Part shown: in pieces, positions 19,506 through 32,252 of the stretch | Layout: each line of letters opens with the position of its first letter | How positions within the stretch are numbered: position 1 is the stretch's first letter | Assembly: GCA_047967505.1 (NCBI GenBank) | Contig: CM106541.1 | Source of the DNA: Dipteris shenzhenensis | Lineage: Eukaryota; Polypodiophyta; Polypodiopsida; Gleicheniales | Length of the DNA stretch: 64,000 bases | Strand: one strand, 5' to 3' | The notes under the pieces: generated by a model | The model's input: the letters and a program-made list of their open reading frames with translations, nothing else | Told to the model about the DNA's origin: nothing | The model's database searches: none | Made by a program: the position numbers and the translations under genes

Positions 19506-22500
19506 CTATCCCATGCTTGTTTCACTTGTTGGAGCCTTCTCCACTAGTTCTACCTCATCCTCCTCCTCCTCCTCTCCTAAAGCAATCAGCTCCGGTGGAA
19601 TCACTTGTAACGTAGCATCTGTATCTGGTACCAAAAACAACACTCCCAGCGGCAGCAGTCTCATTATGTTTCGGATCAGTGCTGCCAGCCACAGATTGTG
19701 GTAATCATCGCGAGTAATTCCTAGACTATGCTGTAGAATCGCTCCACTCCACGCTGCAATCAGACGACCCACGTTGTCTATCGCCATCAGAAGAGCGAAA
19801 AATGTCCCCTCAATGCCCGCGGGGCACAGCTTGGCACAGAGAACTAGTTGTGGTATCCATTTAATGCGACCAATCGATTGAAAGAGGATCTCATCGAATA
19901 GAAAGAAGAACGAGTCGGGTACATGCAGTCTCAAGTTCCATCGCAGTACCAGAAACAAGTCTACCATACCACCAAAGAAAACGAGAACTTGAGCCCAAAG
20001 CAAAATCTTGCGGAAAGAACAATTCTTTAACAGAGTCTGGTAGGCTACGGTTCCCAAGAATGCTCCGACAGAACCAACAGCGAAAGACATACCCACAAAC
20101 TCCTGTAAAACAAGCACATGAAGCATAAAAGATTAGATTAGGATGTACGTCTAGTTGTAGCTGTGATCATCATTCTTAAACAGGACTAACCTGGGAGAAT
20201 CCTAACCCCCGTCGTTGATCTGTGTACCAGTAGAACTTCCCTTCTGCAATTGATGGCGAAGTAGCCCACGAGATGAACATATACAACGTAGGCTTCCACA
20301 CTTGAGGACAGGTGATTGTCGTCCATATATTTCTACAGGTTTTTTGGAGTCTCTTTCCCACCTGTAAATATATACGGAAATGCTTTCATCAAACCGCTCT
20401 GTGTCTCAAAGACCTGTTTGTGTATTTTTTACATTTATGCTCTGTCTTGCACGGGGTAAGCTCAATCAAAGATTGACGTATGTTTAATACCTGATAGCTT
20501 TGCAATGGCTGCTGAAAGAGTCTGAATTCGTGCAGAACAAATCCGAGAAGCAGAAATAGTGCTCCACTCGCAGCCAGCGTGCCCAATGCATTCTGCACGC
20601 AAAGCATCCAACGTGAGTGCCGTTGGACATTATTGTTAGTATAATGCCTGAAGTACAAGAAGCTTTGCAAAGTTTTCACATCCGTTGCCCCTATGAGAAA
20701 GCAAGAGGTTTTTACTCGTGTCCTATTCAGAAAATAATTCCACATAACTAATTCAACATGCTTTTCTCATTGGAAGATATGCATGACAAGAAGGCGAAAA
20801 TATACCTTTGGCCCTAAAACATGCACGATAAATCCAATCATGGAGAAACCCACGAGACCCCCCGTGGCTTCACTCATTGAACACAAACTTTGGATATCTG
20901 CTGCCAGATTTGGTTTTGCACGGCTTTGCATTGTAATTTCAGCATCAATCGTGACATCCGCTATGGTTACCCCCAATGTATATAGGAAAATCAATACAAC
21001 TGCACTGACAGCAGGCACTGTAGAGTGTACCACCAGCACCAAAACAGAGATGAAAGATAAGAGTCCTGCATCCAAGTGCTTTGAATTAGATGTTGAGAAA
21101 AAGAGTCTTGGGCACCATAGCATTTTCAACAACAGAGGAAAGAGAAACATTCAAGGTGCACTTGAGCAAGTTTATGTTCTACTAAACCAAAAGGAGAGAC
21201 AGGTGAGCATATCTCTAACATACAATGTCTGAAGTCATTTCGTGCTTGTTTCACTTACGCTAGCTAGCCATTCCGTTCTGGTTCAAAAAATCACTTCTGA
21301 AGGTTGTGTGATTTCCTCCCTCGAAATTCAATTCATGATTTGCTCGTGCTTCAGCCAGCATCACACCTAGGTTCACACATTCACAGATGGTGACGTGATA
21401 CGTCATTCATGATCCAAATTTTGAAAAGAGCATGATACATTTCATGTATCTCCCTTGGAGTTTTTAATCTTCAAGGCATGGTTCAATACTAGAGTTAGTC
21501 CTTCATTCACAATGTCACAATGCACATATCTTTTATGCGTGTTTTGACTAAAGGAACTTGTATAACTCTTATATTTAATGGAAGAAAGTGTAATCAAAGT
21601 GTTAAGCAAGAAAAACGTTTGAGTAATTCCTGAGCTGTGAATTTATTTCCTATTCCTAACGACAGAGGTAGATAGAGATTAAATCTGAAAGTCAGAGTGC
21701 AAATTAATACTTGGGGATCCCCGTCAGCAGCCTCCTCTGCTCTCCCTTTCTGCTTTACTGCCCTCTGCATGCAATCATCCCTTCCTTCCTCCCCCCCCTG
21801 CGGCGTGCACATCTCTCTCTGTCCCTTGGTTGTTCCTGGCAGGGGCAGTTTGCAAGATGGCTAAAGCAGACGCCCCTCCTCTTGCAATTGTGCAATCATG
21901 GCACGCATCCCCCCCCCCGCCCCCCAGGTGTCTGCCTCAACCATGCACTCAGCTGCTTTCCCTATGCAGATTACTTCCCCCAAGATCCCACTCAGGCTGT
22001 CTGTAACCCCCCTAACCTTTGGCCCTCTTCCCCCTGTTTTCAGCTCCTTCCTCCCCTGTTTTGTCTAGGCCTCCCCCCTTGGTCGCATGGGTGATGGCAT
22101 TTCCCCTCTCAGGGTTGGTCTGCCAGGGATGCCCCTTCGTCACAAAGGCTTCAAGCTATCACAAACATGTGCAGAACTGAGGCCTGCATCTCTTGATTTT
22201 GTAGGAGCATGAGCTCTTGAACCCTTAGCGTGAATAATACTACACTATATGTAGAAGGCAGAAATCTAGTGCCTCGATTGGAGGTCGATCTTGATTGAGA
22301 CTCCACTATCTTTTTGAACAATATTGTGTTGCAGTTGGCAATTGCATTATTGGCACAAATCTGATGTCTTCCTTTCATCATCATCTGCTCCTCTAATGTG
22401 GAGAGACGATTAGAGCATCAAACCGATTTCTGGTATCTTGGTTATCAGGTTGGGAATAACAGTTTGGTATGTCAATAGGCAGCATGGTGTATGCTGGTAA

Positions 22501-25500
22501 CTCTTGTATTGGAGCATCACCAAGGTGTCTCTAAGGGGGAGACATTTGGCTTGCTGGGGAGATTTGTTTGAAAGGTCCCATGATACTTGAGTTAGAAAAT
22601 GAAATCCCTACAGAGGGTATCCTGCAGTGGAAGACTGATAGATGGGCCCAGGAATTGCATGCGGAAGTGTTTCACTATGGAATCAAGCTCCATCAACATG
22701 TGTGTACTTCACAACCATTTTGTGTGTGCAAGCCAGCAAATAGACTGTGCTCAAAGACAAGTATAGAACAATTATATATTTCTGTCTGTCCAAAACTGGA
22801 CACAATACAATAACAAAATGCCCTCCTAGTATATGCCTGGCACCTCTAGATCTCTGAGCCTGCGTGCTCCACTAAGCATATGTAGACTCTTTGTCCAAAG
22901 GATCTCTTCCACCTTATTGTCTGGATACAATTCTAGGTGGGCTGCCACTCTAGCTCAGCAGTCTGCAGCTTCTTCTGGGTCACCTTCTCCTCTTGAATAG
23001 CCCAACGCTGCCCCTTTACTGCTCCTGTCTACTGTCTTGAGGGCTGCTCCAAGTGATGATGAATGGGGCCCCAAATGCCCCCTTTTATAGGGAACAAGGC
23101 CCTGACAAATAAACCGACCCCGCAGCTTCTTGCTGGCCGACTTTTACAGACCAACCAGCTGACTTTTTGCGGCAGCCTATAGATCCCCTGAGTCACAAAA
23201 CTACTGTAGCTCCGAGGGAGCATTCCTAACAAGAGCCTTCCATCTTGGTTCAGCTCGTCCTTTGACCAATTGCCGCCAGGTGATCCTGCACCACCTTCAG
23301 CTTGGTGATGTGTTTCTGCATCGATTCCCCTTCATCCATCCTCATGCCGTACTTGAGGTCCAAGATTCTTCCCTCATTGTCGAGCTCATACATATCCCTC
23401 AATGTTTTCCAGGCCTCGAAAGAAGTATTCGGCATCGGAATATGAGGCAGCACCGTACCCACAATGATAGCCAAGGCTTCCGCATCCCAGATCTGCCATG
23501 CTCTCACTAATATAGTGTTTGCTGGCGTCAGCACCGCTACCGAGGTTGATGTGGCTAGAGTAGTCAAGGGGGCCTGAGATATCAGCTTCGTCCCCATCGC
23601 AATCCCCCGCGACTCCCTCAACACCAAGTGGCTCCGAACCTTTATTTTCCACAATGGGTAATCGGTCCCGTCAAGCTTGCCTGTCTCACCAAATTTGGGA
23701 TCTGGTATCTATTGGCCATGATAATGACATGAAAGAGGTAAAGAGTTTAGAGTGCCGTACACTTGTCTGAACCTGAGCCTCCCACCTGGGTACAATCTTC
23801 AATTGCCTACCTGAACCTAAGCCTCCTGCCTGGCTACAATCCTTCAAACACTGAAGCTTATTCCTCCAAGCAACGAATCAAGGTCGTCCTTCAGCAAGTT
23901 CCTCGCCTTCAAGCTCCACTTCTCGAGAACTTCCTCAGGGATCCAATACCATGTTAGAAAATGAAATCCCTACAGAGGGTATCTTGCAGAGGAAAACTGA
24001 TAGATGGACCTAGGAATGACATGCGGAAGTGTTTCACAATGGAATCAAGCTTCATCAACATGTGTGCACTTCACAACCATTCATGTGCGTGCTAGCCAAC
24101 AAATAGACTGTGCTCAAAGACAAATATTGAAGCAAGACTTATATATTTCCGTCTGTCGGACACAATACAATACCAAAATGTCCTCCTATATGCCTGGCAC
24201 CTCTAGATTTCTGAGCCGGCATGCATCACTAAGCATATGTAGACTCTCTATCCAAAGGATATCTTCCACCTTATTGTTTGGATACCAGCCTAGGTGGGCT
24301 GCCACTCTAGCTTAGTCCGCAGCTTCTTTAGGGTCACCTTCTACTCCTGAATGTAGGCCCAAGGCTGCCCCTTTGTTGCTCTTGGCTGCTGTCCTGAGGG
24401 CTGCTCCAAGTGATGATGAATGGGGGCCCATATGCCCCCTTTTATAGGGCACAAGGCCCTACCAAATAAACCGAACCAGCAGCTTCCTCCTGGCCAACTT
24501 TTACAGACTAACCAGCTGACTTTTTGCAGCAGCCTATAAATCCCCTCTCTGGGGCTCACTTCTAGAATTTGGCTGGCCCTGCCTGGCCACATGGCAGGCT
24601 GCCACTGGCCCAGGCCTGCCCGCATGCCCATATTCGAGCCTGCTCTTCATTCCCTTAGGGTAATCCAAAGCTTGCTGACCTGTGCGTTTCTGTCTAGCAG
24701 TGTGCAAGACTCGACAGTCACACAATGTCGTAGTGTGTTTGTCAGGTGTGATGATAGTTTAATACCAGTGTAGCTGTAGTGGTTGAGATTGTCGTCAAGA
24801 TATAGACATGTTAGTCGAGCGATGAGCTCATGTTGAGATTGTTTCTGGTGTTATAATCAGATTCTAGCATATTGGTCTCCATATGCTATTCATATGATTT
24901 TCAATCAGGTTCTTCATTCTGCTGTCTAGCTTTGTATGCAAGAGCATTTCGGCTTAGCAATGTGATTTGACTTACATTCCTTCGTTTGGCGTTGGAGCCA
25001 AAGGGGACATTTTTCATGTTCATAATGATCATGTGTATTCTAAACAATCGTTTCGAAAATCATACTCAGATAAAACTAAGTTACTATATCGTGACCCTCA
25101 AGGAGACCTTTGATGCTTTTTCTGTGATAAATATGGTCATGTCAATAAATTTTGTCGTCAATTTCTTTCGTCTCAAGGGCCAATTACCCAACAGAATTCA
25201 CAATTGTCCACTGGGAGCTGCCACTTCCTTGTCTCGGGAAAGATCAGCTGGGGACGCTAAGAGAGTTACGTTCTCAGTTCTTCTGAAATCTCTCAAGCCA
25301 TCAAATGCATTCTACGGTCAGCGCTCAGTTCCGAAATTCTTCAGTTTTAGTATTAGTAGACTCAGGTAGCTCTTTGACAACAGTCCACAAGAAACTCGCT
25401 GATGAAGCACTTCACATCCTAGCCTTAACTGGAGCTTGCGGCTTCCAATCTATTGTCCAATGTGCAGGCAGCTCAAATTGATTTTACACAGAAACAACCT

Positions 25501-26593
25501 ATACAATGTAGGCTTCGTGTAGCAATAATCATACTTAACATTTCCTATAGGCTGAACTCCTTGTTCGTGGTACATATATTGTCATGTGTCGGAACCTTCA
25601 CGGAAATCATGAAGTCTTATCCTGCATACTTAATTTGGCTTCGTCTTTGTAGCTGATCGAGTAAGTCTCAACAGCCCAATCAGCTTGTGATATTTGGGAA
25701 CTTTGCGCATTGACTTGCAGATACTTGCATGTGCGCAGTGAAATGGAACATACCGGATACACATCATCTCCTTTATGTGCTTTGGGTAGTCACCGATTAG
25801 TCCACATCGATTTCTAGACCTTCCCTTCTCAGCTAGTGTGAGAAAATGTAGCAGGTTCATTGATGTCATAAGGACAGTTAGCACATCCATAGTTTGGTCA
25901 ACTTAAAGAACATAACAGCTTTTCCATTGCCCTCATTTTCATATCATGATAGAATTAAAATTTCTCTGAAGAATAACTGATAAGGACTAACGTGGATGAA
26001 CACATGCGAAAGCATTAATTGTTGGACGACAAATAATTATTGTGGGCTATGTATAGACTGGTATACACACCTGATAATATGAAATAGGGACGCCGCCGAT
26101 ATCCAGCGACTGGAACTAAGTCTGTGAGGAGGCCCCAGACAGGCTTCCAGTCCCAAACACTATGGATAATGCTCTCGTACAGTTGGGCAACCGATGGCTG
26201 CAGTTTCTGGTCGTCTTTCCAGTAGTAGCTTCCTGCAACCTTATACAACGCCTCTCCCAAACCTTGGCTCACTCCATACGTCACTATAACTCCAAAAACA
26301 AAGCTGGCATTTAGCTCCCTACACAGCATGTGGAACCATCTGATGGGTTGTAGCAGGTCATCCGGCGTCCATCGTCGCTTCTTTTCGGGTTCGCTTTCCT
26401 CTTTCGTCGAGACAACGGTACTGTGAACGTTGGAGTCCACAAGTTTTTGCTCCTCACTATCCGGTTCGAAGAGAACGTTGTCTAGCGAATCATGATTAGC
26501 TGCAGTACTGGGGTACGTTTGGCTAAACGTGTTCTTATCCAGGAGTTGGGCAGCCGTCTCTGGATCCACGGCAGAAGGGCGGGGTGCGTCCAT
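19506..26593 (-). CDS. Folate-biopterin transporter (FBT) family protein, five exons
   Basis: Exons: 26071-26593, 20806-21065, 20491-20592, 20191-20361 and 19506-20102. All introns are GT-AG; intron 1 is phase 1, the rest phase 0. The joined frame is 550 aa, near the family's usual length. Residues 1-100 are hydrophilic; about 12 hydrophobic segments follow. Family signatures are visible: [33 protein letters not shown] (163-175), IADVTIDA (209-216), FYWYTD (337-342), [20 protein letters not shown] (exon 5) and an acidic C-terminus EEEEEDEVE. The family belongs to the major facilitator superfamily; plant members include a plastid folate carrier, but several have no proven substrate. The ATG at 26593 was chosen because GCAGATGG gives a good context and the frame further upstream looks non-coding. 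No exon carries a stop or frameshift. Confidence 0.93.
21725..22140. repeat. C-rich/polypyrimidine tract in intron 1
   Basis: Dense CCTCC, CCCCCC and CTTCC words, with a C10-G-C6 run at 21909-21925 and a C8 run near 21791. In the transcribed (minus) strand these are G runs. No coding content. Confidence 0.7.
22588..24545 (-). mobile_element. Decayed copia-type element with LTR-like direct repeats
   Basis: Plus-strand blocks 22588-23231 and 23952-24545 are diverged direct repeats sharing GAAATCCCTACAGAGGGTAT, GCGGAAGTGTTTCAC, TTTTATAGGG and TTTACAGACYAACCAGCTGA. On the minus strand the first ends at TGTTAGGAATG (23231) and the second meets a primer-site-like TGGTATTGGATCC at 23939-23951. Only about 720 bp lie between them, with a gag fragment. 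The outer end of the upstream LTR diverges after 24545. No target duplication was found. It is best read as a non-autonomous or internally deleted copia in intron 1. Confidence 0.65.
23250..23654 (-). pseudogene. Copia gag fragment inside intron 1 element
   Basis: The frame has [57 protein letters not shown] and [15 protein letters not shown]. This is the W-x(n)-L pattern and spacing of copia gag (UBN2-type). It opens with the gag-like N-terminus upstream (LDGTDYPLW-like, around 23660) and is cut off at 23250 before any zinc knuckle or pol. Confidence 0.65.
25080..25480 (+). pseudogene. Gag zinc knuckle and aspartic protease remnant
   Basis: One plus frame reads [14 protein letters not shown], a clean C-X2-C-X4-H-X4-C knuckle, near 25108-25149. 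Another reads [20 protein letters not shown] near 25350-25410, with the aspartic-protease word DSGS. The order knuckle then protease is that of a retroelement gag-pol, and the LVDSGSS word is more like Ty3/gypsy than copia. Stops and frame changes separate them. It lies antisense in intron 1 of the transporter gene. Confidence 0.55.
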
Positions 26594-26979
26594 CTGCGGG
26601 GAGGCGAATAGGCAATTGCTGAAGGACTCCAACGCAAATGAATGAGAAGCCGCAGGTGAAGTGCAGGAGGCACTTGCAGCGAGGTAGCAACATGAAGCGA
26701 AGGGTGATGCGAAGGTTGCAAAAGTGCAGGCAAACTGTAACGAGGGGGGGGGGGAGATGCGTTGGATTACTTTTTTTTTTGGTTTAACGTGCATGCACAT
26801 GGGCGTGCGTCTTGAGATGTGAATCGATGGAGTAGAAGGAGATGCTCCCTTCCCCAGTTAAGGCTGTTTGCTTGGTTGACGCACCACACAATGTGCAGAA
26901 GATGATAGCACATTGCACAACACCTGCAACACGCTCAAATTAGACATGCTGACGAACTAATAAAAATTACCAGCGTCTA

Positions 26980-27004
26980 CCTCTCTCTCTCTCTCTCTCT
27001 CTCT
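26980..27004. repeat. (TC)n microsatellite upstream of the FBT gene
   Basis: About 12 TC repeats lie some 390 bp upstream of the predicted start codon; on the gene's strand they read (GA)n. GA/CT tracts are common in plant promoters and 5' UTRs, so it may lie in the promoter; no function is shown. Confidence 0.8.
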
Positions 27005-29014
27005 TCGATAGCTTCTGTGGCGACAGCTAGAGATCGCTCAGATCAGCACACGTCAAGTATGTCGCACCGCACTCGCGTTTTACTAGAATCAAAGATGAGG
27101 TGTTCCAGCTTCGATTGTAAATTTCTAAGTCAGACATCCAAGCTGGCTGCTGGAGGATGCTTTTGTAAGATCAAACGGTCAACGAGTTACGAGCCCTCCC
27201 AGTTTGAGCTTGCCCATTTTTTGTTGAAGTTCCTTCCCACGATGTGCTCATCAATGCGCAAAATTTGCTCAAAATGATATGTGCTACAGTCGTTACCGCA
27301 GCAAGCCCAGCAATTGTAAGAGCGCAAATTTACTCGTTGCCAATTTCCAAAATGTAGTATTGTAGCGTGTAGGAAAAATACCGTGAATTCCCACCTTGCT
27401 CAAGTTTTCGCCTTGGCCTCACGAACTCAAATGCAGCCCACTAGGAGGTCGTTCCCACGCTCCCAACACTCAGCAAATTTGCCTTCAGGGGAGCCTCAAG
27501 TGGTAGCCGTTCCCACGAGCCACTTCTTGTGCCAGGTTGCCTGCTACAACTGGGAGTGGGACGTTGCTGTCTACCCATAGGCTAGATGAACGGGCAAGAA
27601 TGGGAGAGAATCATCATCAACAGCTCGAAAAGAGAAATCTTACAGGCGTAGATCCGGTCCCCATAAACCGGTAGAACTAGCTTTTTGGAAGATCGTAAAA
27701 TCTTCCCTCCGTTTCTCTAGGCCCCATGGCGGAGCAAGATATGTTGATCATCCAGTAGGAGCGTCACATTTAATGCAAGCTCCGTTTGGCACAGGTTGCC
27801 ATAGACTCGGTCTGAGACGCAGCATTTTTGAGCCCAAAATGGACCTGAAATTGCGGAGTGGGCATCTCCGGCCTCAGGGGGGTGCCTTGGGGCACCCTCT
27901 GCACTCGCTCTATATTTCCCGTTGCCTCACTCCGTGAAAATCGAGGTGGGTCCAAAAATAGGGAGAATGAATCAGCTCCTTTGAATACTCCGGGACATGC
28001 CCTTATGGAAGCCAAGCCCCGATATGCCTCGGTGGAGACACTTATTTTTCATCTCCATTGCGGCATGCATTTGCCAAAGTTTGGCACCGGGCTTATAGGG
28101 GCAACGTGCGTGAACAAGTTGGGCGATGTCATTTTGTGGCAGATTCGCCTCTTTTTGCCAGGCATGGGAACGACCTCTAAGAGCGTGTTCCCACTTAAAG
28201 CTACCCTGGCAAGCAAAAATGCTTGCCCATGCAAAGCCAAAGATTGCCAATGTACCCATGACCTTGAGAGCACCTCATGCCTACAAACTCAGGAAATTAT
28301 CAAGAGTTAAGCCTGCTATCTGACACAACAACCATTTCATTGGCCAAAACAGATTGTCAAGAGCCAAGCTCTGTAATGGCCTGTTGGAGAGCCCAAAACC
28401 CCATCTCGAGCCGGGCGGTGCAAGGCTTGCTTTGGTCTATGGTAGCTAGGGTGGAACATGGGTGGGAACACGTTGGGCATTGGCATTTTATGGCAATCCC
28501 TCTCACATAGTCCGTGAGCATGAAGCAATTATCATAAGAGTAGGAACAGATTCTCATGCAAGAGAGTCCTGCCTCTTGTTATTTAGCTAGTTGGCAATAA
28601 TATTGAGTTTGACAAACACAATATTGAAAAAACATGTCGAATCCTCAAGCAATCCAGGTTTTGAGGTCAAGGTCCATTTACCTGCCGCCATCCAAACAAA
28701 CTAGGTGTTAGAACATCATAGTTACATATGGGTAGATAGGTAATGCATGTTTTCCCCGGCTTGTTATCACTTTACATAGGAATATAAACAATTATATTTA
28801 GCTTTTTTTTTTAAGAAAAAAATAAAAGTTGAAAGTCACAAGTGCAGTTTAAGTCACTAGTCACTAAGGAGCAAATGAGTGCATGGGTTGAGAAGGGATT
28901 AGAGAAGGAATGGGAGGATTAGTAGGCTTGGTGTGGGGGGTGGCTAAAAAGAGAGTGTAAATGAGAGATTTCATGGGGGATACATAAAAGAATAACTCAT
29001 AGTTGGGAAAGTAT
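27005..29014. other. No gene recognised
   Basis: Overlapping ORFs exist on both strands at 27858-28323, including a 150-codon plus-strand frame, but they show no family motif and mirror one another. Words such as CATGGGAACGACC / GTTCCCAC recur in both senses near 27450-28200. I see no supported gene. Confidence 0.35.
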
Positions 29015-29036
29015 ACATGTGTGTGTGTGTGTGTGT
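29015..29036. repeat. (GT)n microsatellite
   Basis: About ten GT dinucleotides. Confidence 0.9.
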
Positions 29037-29705
29037 GATGACAATGCCCAAAAGTAGTCATGCTCTCTTGTTTGTTGGTAGCACTTAAAGGGGAATCAAG
29101 TGTAACGGGATAAATAGATGCTAATTCTAGAAAATAGTAATCAACTAAAACACACCCATCCTCTAGTAAGACAAGTTCTTGAAGGGATCGATCCATGCAC
29201 ATTCACAATCTCCTAGAATACACAATTCATATTTCAAGAAACACTATTGCCTGTTTTCAATTTATTTTAGTTCTACCAAGTGCCAAGGATCTCTTCTATT
29301 TTTATTGTTCTCAATCTTGCAACTCCTTCAGAATTAAAGCTACCTTAGATGTTTCCCAACTTAAGAACATAAGAACATACTAAAGATACTTGTTTAATTT
29401 TTCCTCTTTTTGCCGAGGGCATATACATATATGGTGCAATATTTTTTTGTAGACAGTTGAGTGCACTATTTAAGACTAGATTTGGGTCTCTAGTTCTTTT
29501 TCCTTCATTGGAACTTTCCATGAGAGGCAATCTTGCATTGGTCTTGTCAATTCTTTGATCTATCACGATGCTCTTCCACCAACTATTCATCAAAAGCTAC
29601 TCTCTCTTGGTCATTTTTAGAAGGGCTCTTTATGCAACTTTATGCACATTTTTCGCTAATCATATGACAACAAGGTCTCACAAGCTTTTGTGCGATGCCT
29701 TTTAT

Positions 29706-29801
29706 GACATCTCTCATATTCTTAGAAGCTTGATTCATCTTCCTAAGATTCCATAAAAGGCATCTCTCGTATTCTTAAAACATTCATCTTCCTAAGATTC
29801 C
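29706..29801. repeat. Tandem duplication, about 50 bp x 2
   Basis: A CATCTCTCRTATTCTTARAA word followed by ATTCATCTTCCTAAGATTCCA occurs twice, at 29706-29752 and 29761-29801. Confidence 0.75.
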
Positions 29802-30059
29802 AAACTTCTTATGTGATGACACGTGGCATTATTGTTGACTAAGGTTTCTAAGGTGCTCCTTTCCTTGGTCAACTATAACATTGAGTTGCTCCTTTGAAGA
29901 CCTATTGGCCATTTTATAAGGGTCCTTTTTTTCTCTCACACATTTGGCCAATTCATCTATTCCTCTAATCCAAGGAGTATCTTTACAAAGTGTTTGTAAA
30001 TTTATTAATCAATTTTACACACTTTGATTCAATTGTTGGTAGATCCTTTTCTTTGCTGC

Positions 30060-30480
30060 AATGGCTAAATAAATCTCAAGCATTAAGAAATTCAATGGCA
30101 AAGCATTTCATTCTGGCAAATGCATATCTATACTTGCTCATATTTAACGGTCCGTGGACTTATGTAAATGGGAAGACGACTCTAGATCCCACAAATGCTG
30201 ACGAGCTTGAGGATGATGAATGAGCATATGTAATCATAATTCTTACCATTGACAAAAGTCTTGTCTACCATATGGACAAGCTTAAAATGCTAAGCTGAAG
30301 TGGGAAACTTTACCGTGCTAAAGTAAATAATTCAAAAATCAGCCTCAAAATTGAATTCCTGAGCCTTGAGCTCACTCAAGGTGATCTTGTTACTTTTATT
30401 TCATGCATGAAGGATCTCATGGCCCAGTTGCCTTCAATAAAAGCTACAATTAACGAAGAGGATGAGTATATGCAAGGTAA
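30060..30480 (+). pseudogene. Copia gag (UBN2-like) remnant
   Basis: Frames read SSIKKFNGKAFHSGKCISIL, then KISLKIEFLSLELTQGDLVT and FISCMKDLMAQLPSIKATI. The KISLKIEF...F-x(4)-DLM-QL pattern is the central copia gag motif. The upstream part is full of stops. A long CT microsatellite (30813-30843) follows; no LTRs or pol were found. Confidence 0.6.
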
Positions 30481-30810
30481 GGTTTTACACTTTTTTCACT
30501 TTAAAGTCGTGAAGTTTCTAGTGCCAAAAAAGCACACAGATGGGAGTACTTTTGGAGATTCAAATTGTGTATGCTTGGGACCCACAAGTAGGAGCTTGCA
30601 ATAACATTTTGTAGCAGGACTTACTTCAAGCCTACTCCTCATCATTCAAAGACACTTTCAAACCCACATCATCCCCCGAATTTCAAACGCACTTTGTCCA
30701 CCCCATTTTTCAAACGTCTTTCATCCACCCCATTCTTGTCTTGTACAAAGCTTGATGTTCTAGGTTATTGAATGGACATTGTCTTGAAGCAGAACTGAAA
30801 AGGTATGCCT

Positions 30811-30812
<2 letters not shown>

Positions 30813-30843
<31 letters not shown>
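30813..30843. repeat. (CT)n microsatellite
   Basis: About 15 CT repeats. From 30844 to about 31950 no supported gene is seen; a 129-codon minus-strand frame at 31089-31478 has no recognisable motif. Confidence 0.9.
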
Positions 30844-30845
<2 letters not shown>

Positions 30846-31954
30846 CATGGAAGGTATGAACTTAAGTACATAATTCTTGTTGTATTGCTACTATGAAGGG
30901 GCTACGAAGTCCATGAAGCTTCCTGTATGTGCTCAATTCATTGATTTTTCATTAGCTTGGATTTCAAGCACATCTTGTTGGTACACACTAAACATAGAGT
31001 TATCTTAGCATACATGATTTCGCCAATCCAAGGAGGACTTTCATAAGCACTATGGGCTGATTTTGGTTGACAAAACCCTCGCTATTTTTTAGACTCTAAT
31101 GTTCCTAAAATGATGTGTCTCTTGCAAAACCCCATTCTGGGAAGGGTAAGATTCACTTAAGAATTCTAAGGCCAGATTTGTATAAGAAGCCAATTTTGTT
31201 GCACCAGTTGGTGTATCATTGCACATGAAGTCTCCATTACTTGTGCATGTGATTTCACATTGGAGAAATGTAGAATAGCAGAGATTCCATCCAAAAAGGA
31301 AAGATACATGGTGGCATTGAAGCAAAGAAGAATGGCATAGATTCATTTGAAGAAGGAGAACCACATGATGGCATGGACAGAGTTTGCTGATAGAGTGACG
31401 TGAAAACTGTGGAGAGATAGGGTTAGATCCACAAGAACATTGATCATTGGAGGTAGGACAATGGTTCATTAACATCATTTCTCATAGCAATATATCTAGT
31501 ATGAGACAACAATATGATTTATAGAATTTTGAGGGTGGAGTGAAATATAATAAGATAGCAATGATTCTCGATACTGCATTAGGAAAAAAGGGAACTCATT
31601 TTAGTGCCTTGCAAGAAGTTCATAATTTCTTCTTTTCCCTTTACTCTAAAATACATAAAGAAGGATTTCACACTATAGGCTTCTACAAGATTATTATGTT
31701 GAAGTGGACTTCTAGTTGTGACTCGTGCCATGCAATAGATATGTTTAGGTCTTGTGTCGGAACCCCATAACTAACGTCTGTGTATCTTCATTTTTGAAAA
31801 TTTGAAGTCTTAATGCCATTGCCAACACTTTGTTTTATAAAAGTTTGATGAGGATGTGAAGCAATGGGACAACACTGAAGCGTAACCTAGTAAGAAGAGA
31901 CTCTACCATCTCCATCTTGATTTTAGAATAAGAGTATGTGCGTGTGTAAAAATG

Positions 31955-32195
31955 ATGGAAGGGTTCACAAGTGATTCACAAGTAGGTTCCATGCAAAGAG
32001 AGAACGTGAGGATAGAAGGCTTACATCATATGTGCTTCCTCCAAACTCGCAGGCTTCTTTACTTCTGCAATAATCTTAGCCATCAACGCCATATTGACTA
32101 TGTGAGTAGAAGCCCTCCTTTGCTCCTCGATTCTCTGAGACCACCTTAATCCATCCGCATGCTACTCAACAGACATAGGCATCTGGTTATCATGG
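31955..32195 (-). pseudogene. Copia pol fragment just before the RT domain
   Basis: The minus strand reads HADGLRWSQRIEEQRRAS and VNMALMAKIIAEVKKPASLE, then EEA. This matches SKRLEEQRRAKEHLVNYALM and EPKCLEEAQ of the copia at about 3020-3150, the linker between integrase and RT. Weak continuation (GTY-LVNHL-like, near 31980) follows. It is probably the displaced downstream part of the minus-strand copia whose gag lies at 41796-43189. Confidence 0.6.
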
Positions 32196-32212
32196 TCGTA
32201 GAGTCGCTAAGC

Positions 32213-32252
32213 GTCGCTATATAGCAACAGAAAAGCGTCGCTATATAGCGAC
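32213..32252. repeat. Subterminal palindromes, left side
   Basis: GTCGCTATATAGCAAC (32213-32228) and the perfect palindrome GTCGCTATATAGCGAC (32237-32252), 24 bp apart. Diverged GTCGC words continue to about 32295. Confidence 0.8.

Larger units (their letters stand above)
21066..26070 (-). other. Intron 1 of the FBT gene, 5005 bp
   Basis: The donor is CAG/GTGTGTATAC at 26070 and the acceptor is GATGCAG/GACTC at 21066. The other introns are 88-213 bp. The intron contains a copia-like element with LTR-like repeats (22588-24545), a gag/protease fragment (25080-25480) and a C-rich tract. Because the exons on both sides are intact and in phase, the intron is probably spliced despite these insertions. 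Confidence 0.85.

Noticed and set aside
20783-21232. 149-codon plus-strand ORF
   Set aside because: Lies antisense over exon 2 of the FBT gene and its intron.
27858-28310. 150-codon ORF in the anonymous 27-29 kb region
   Set aside because: No family motif, and long overlapping frames on the opposite strand.
31089-31478. 129-codon minus-strand ORF with several Cys residues
   Set aside because: Cys spacing fits no zinc-finger pattern and the sequence looks like a chance frame.
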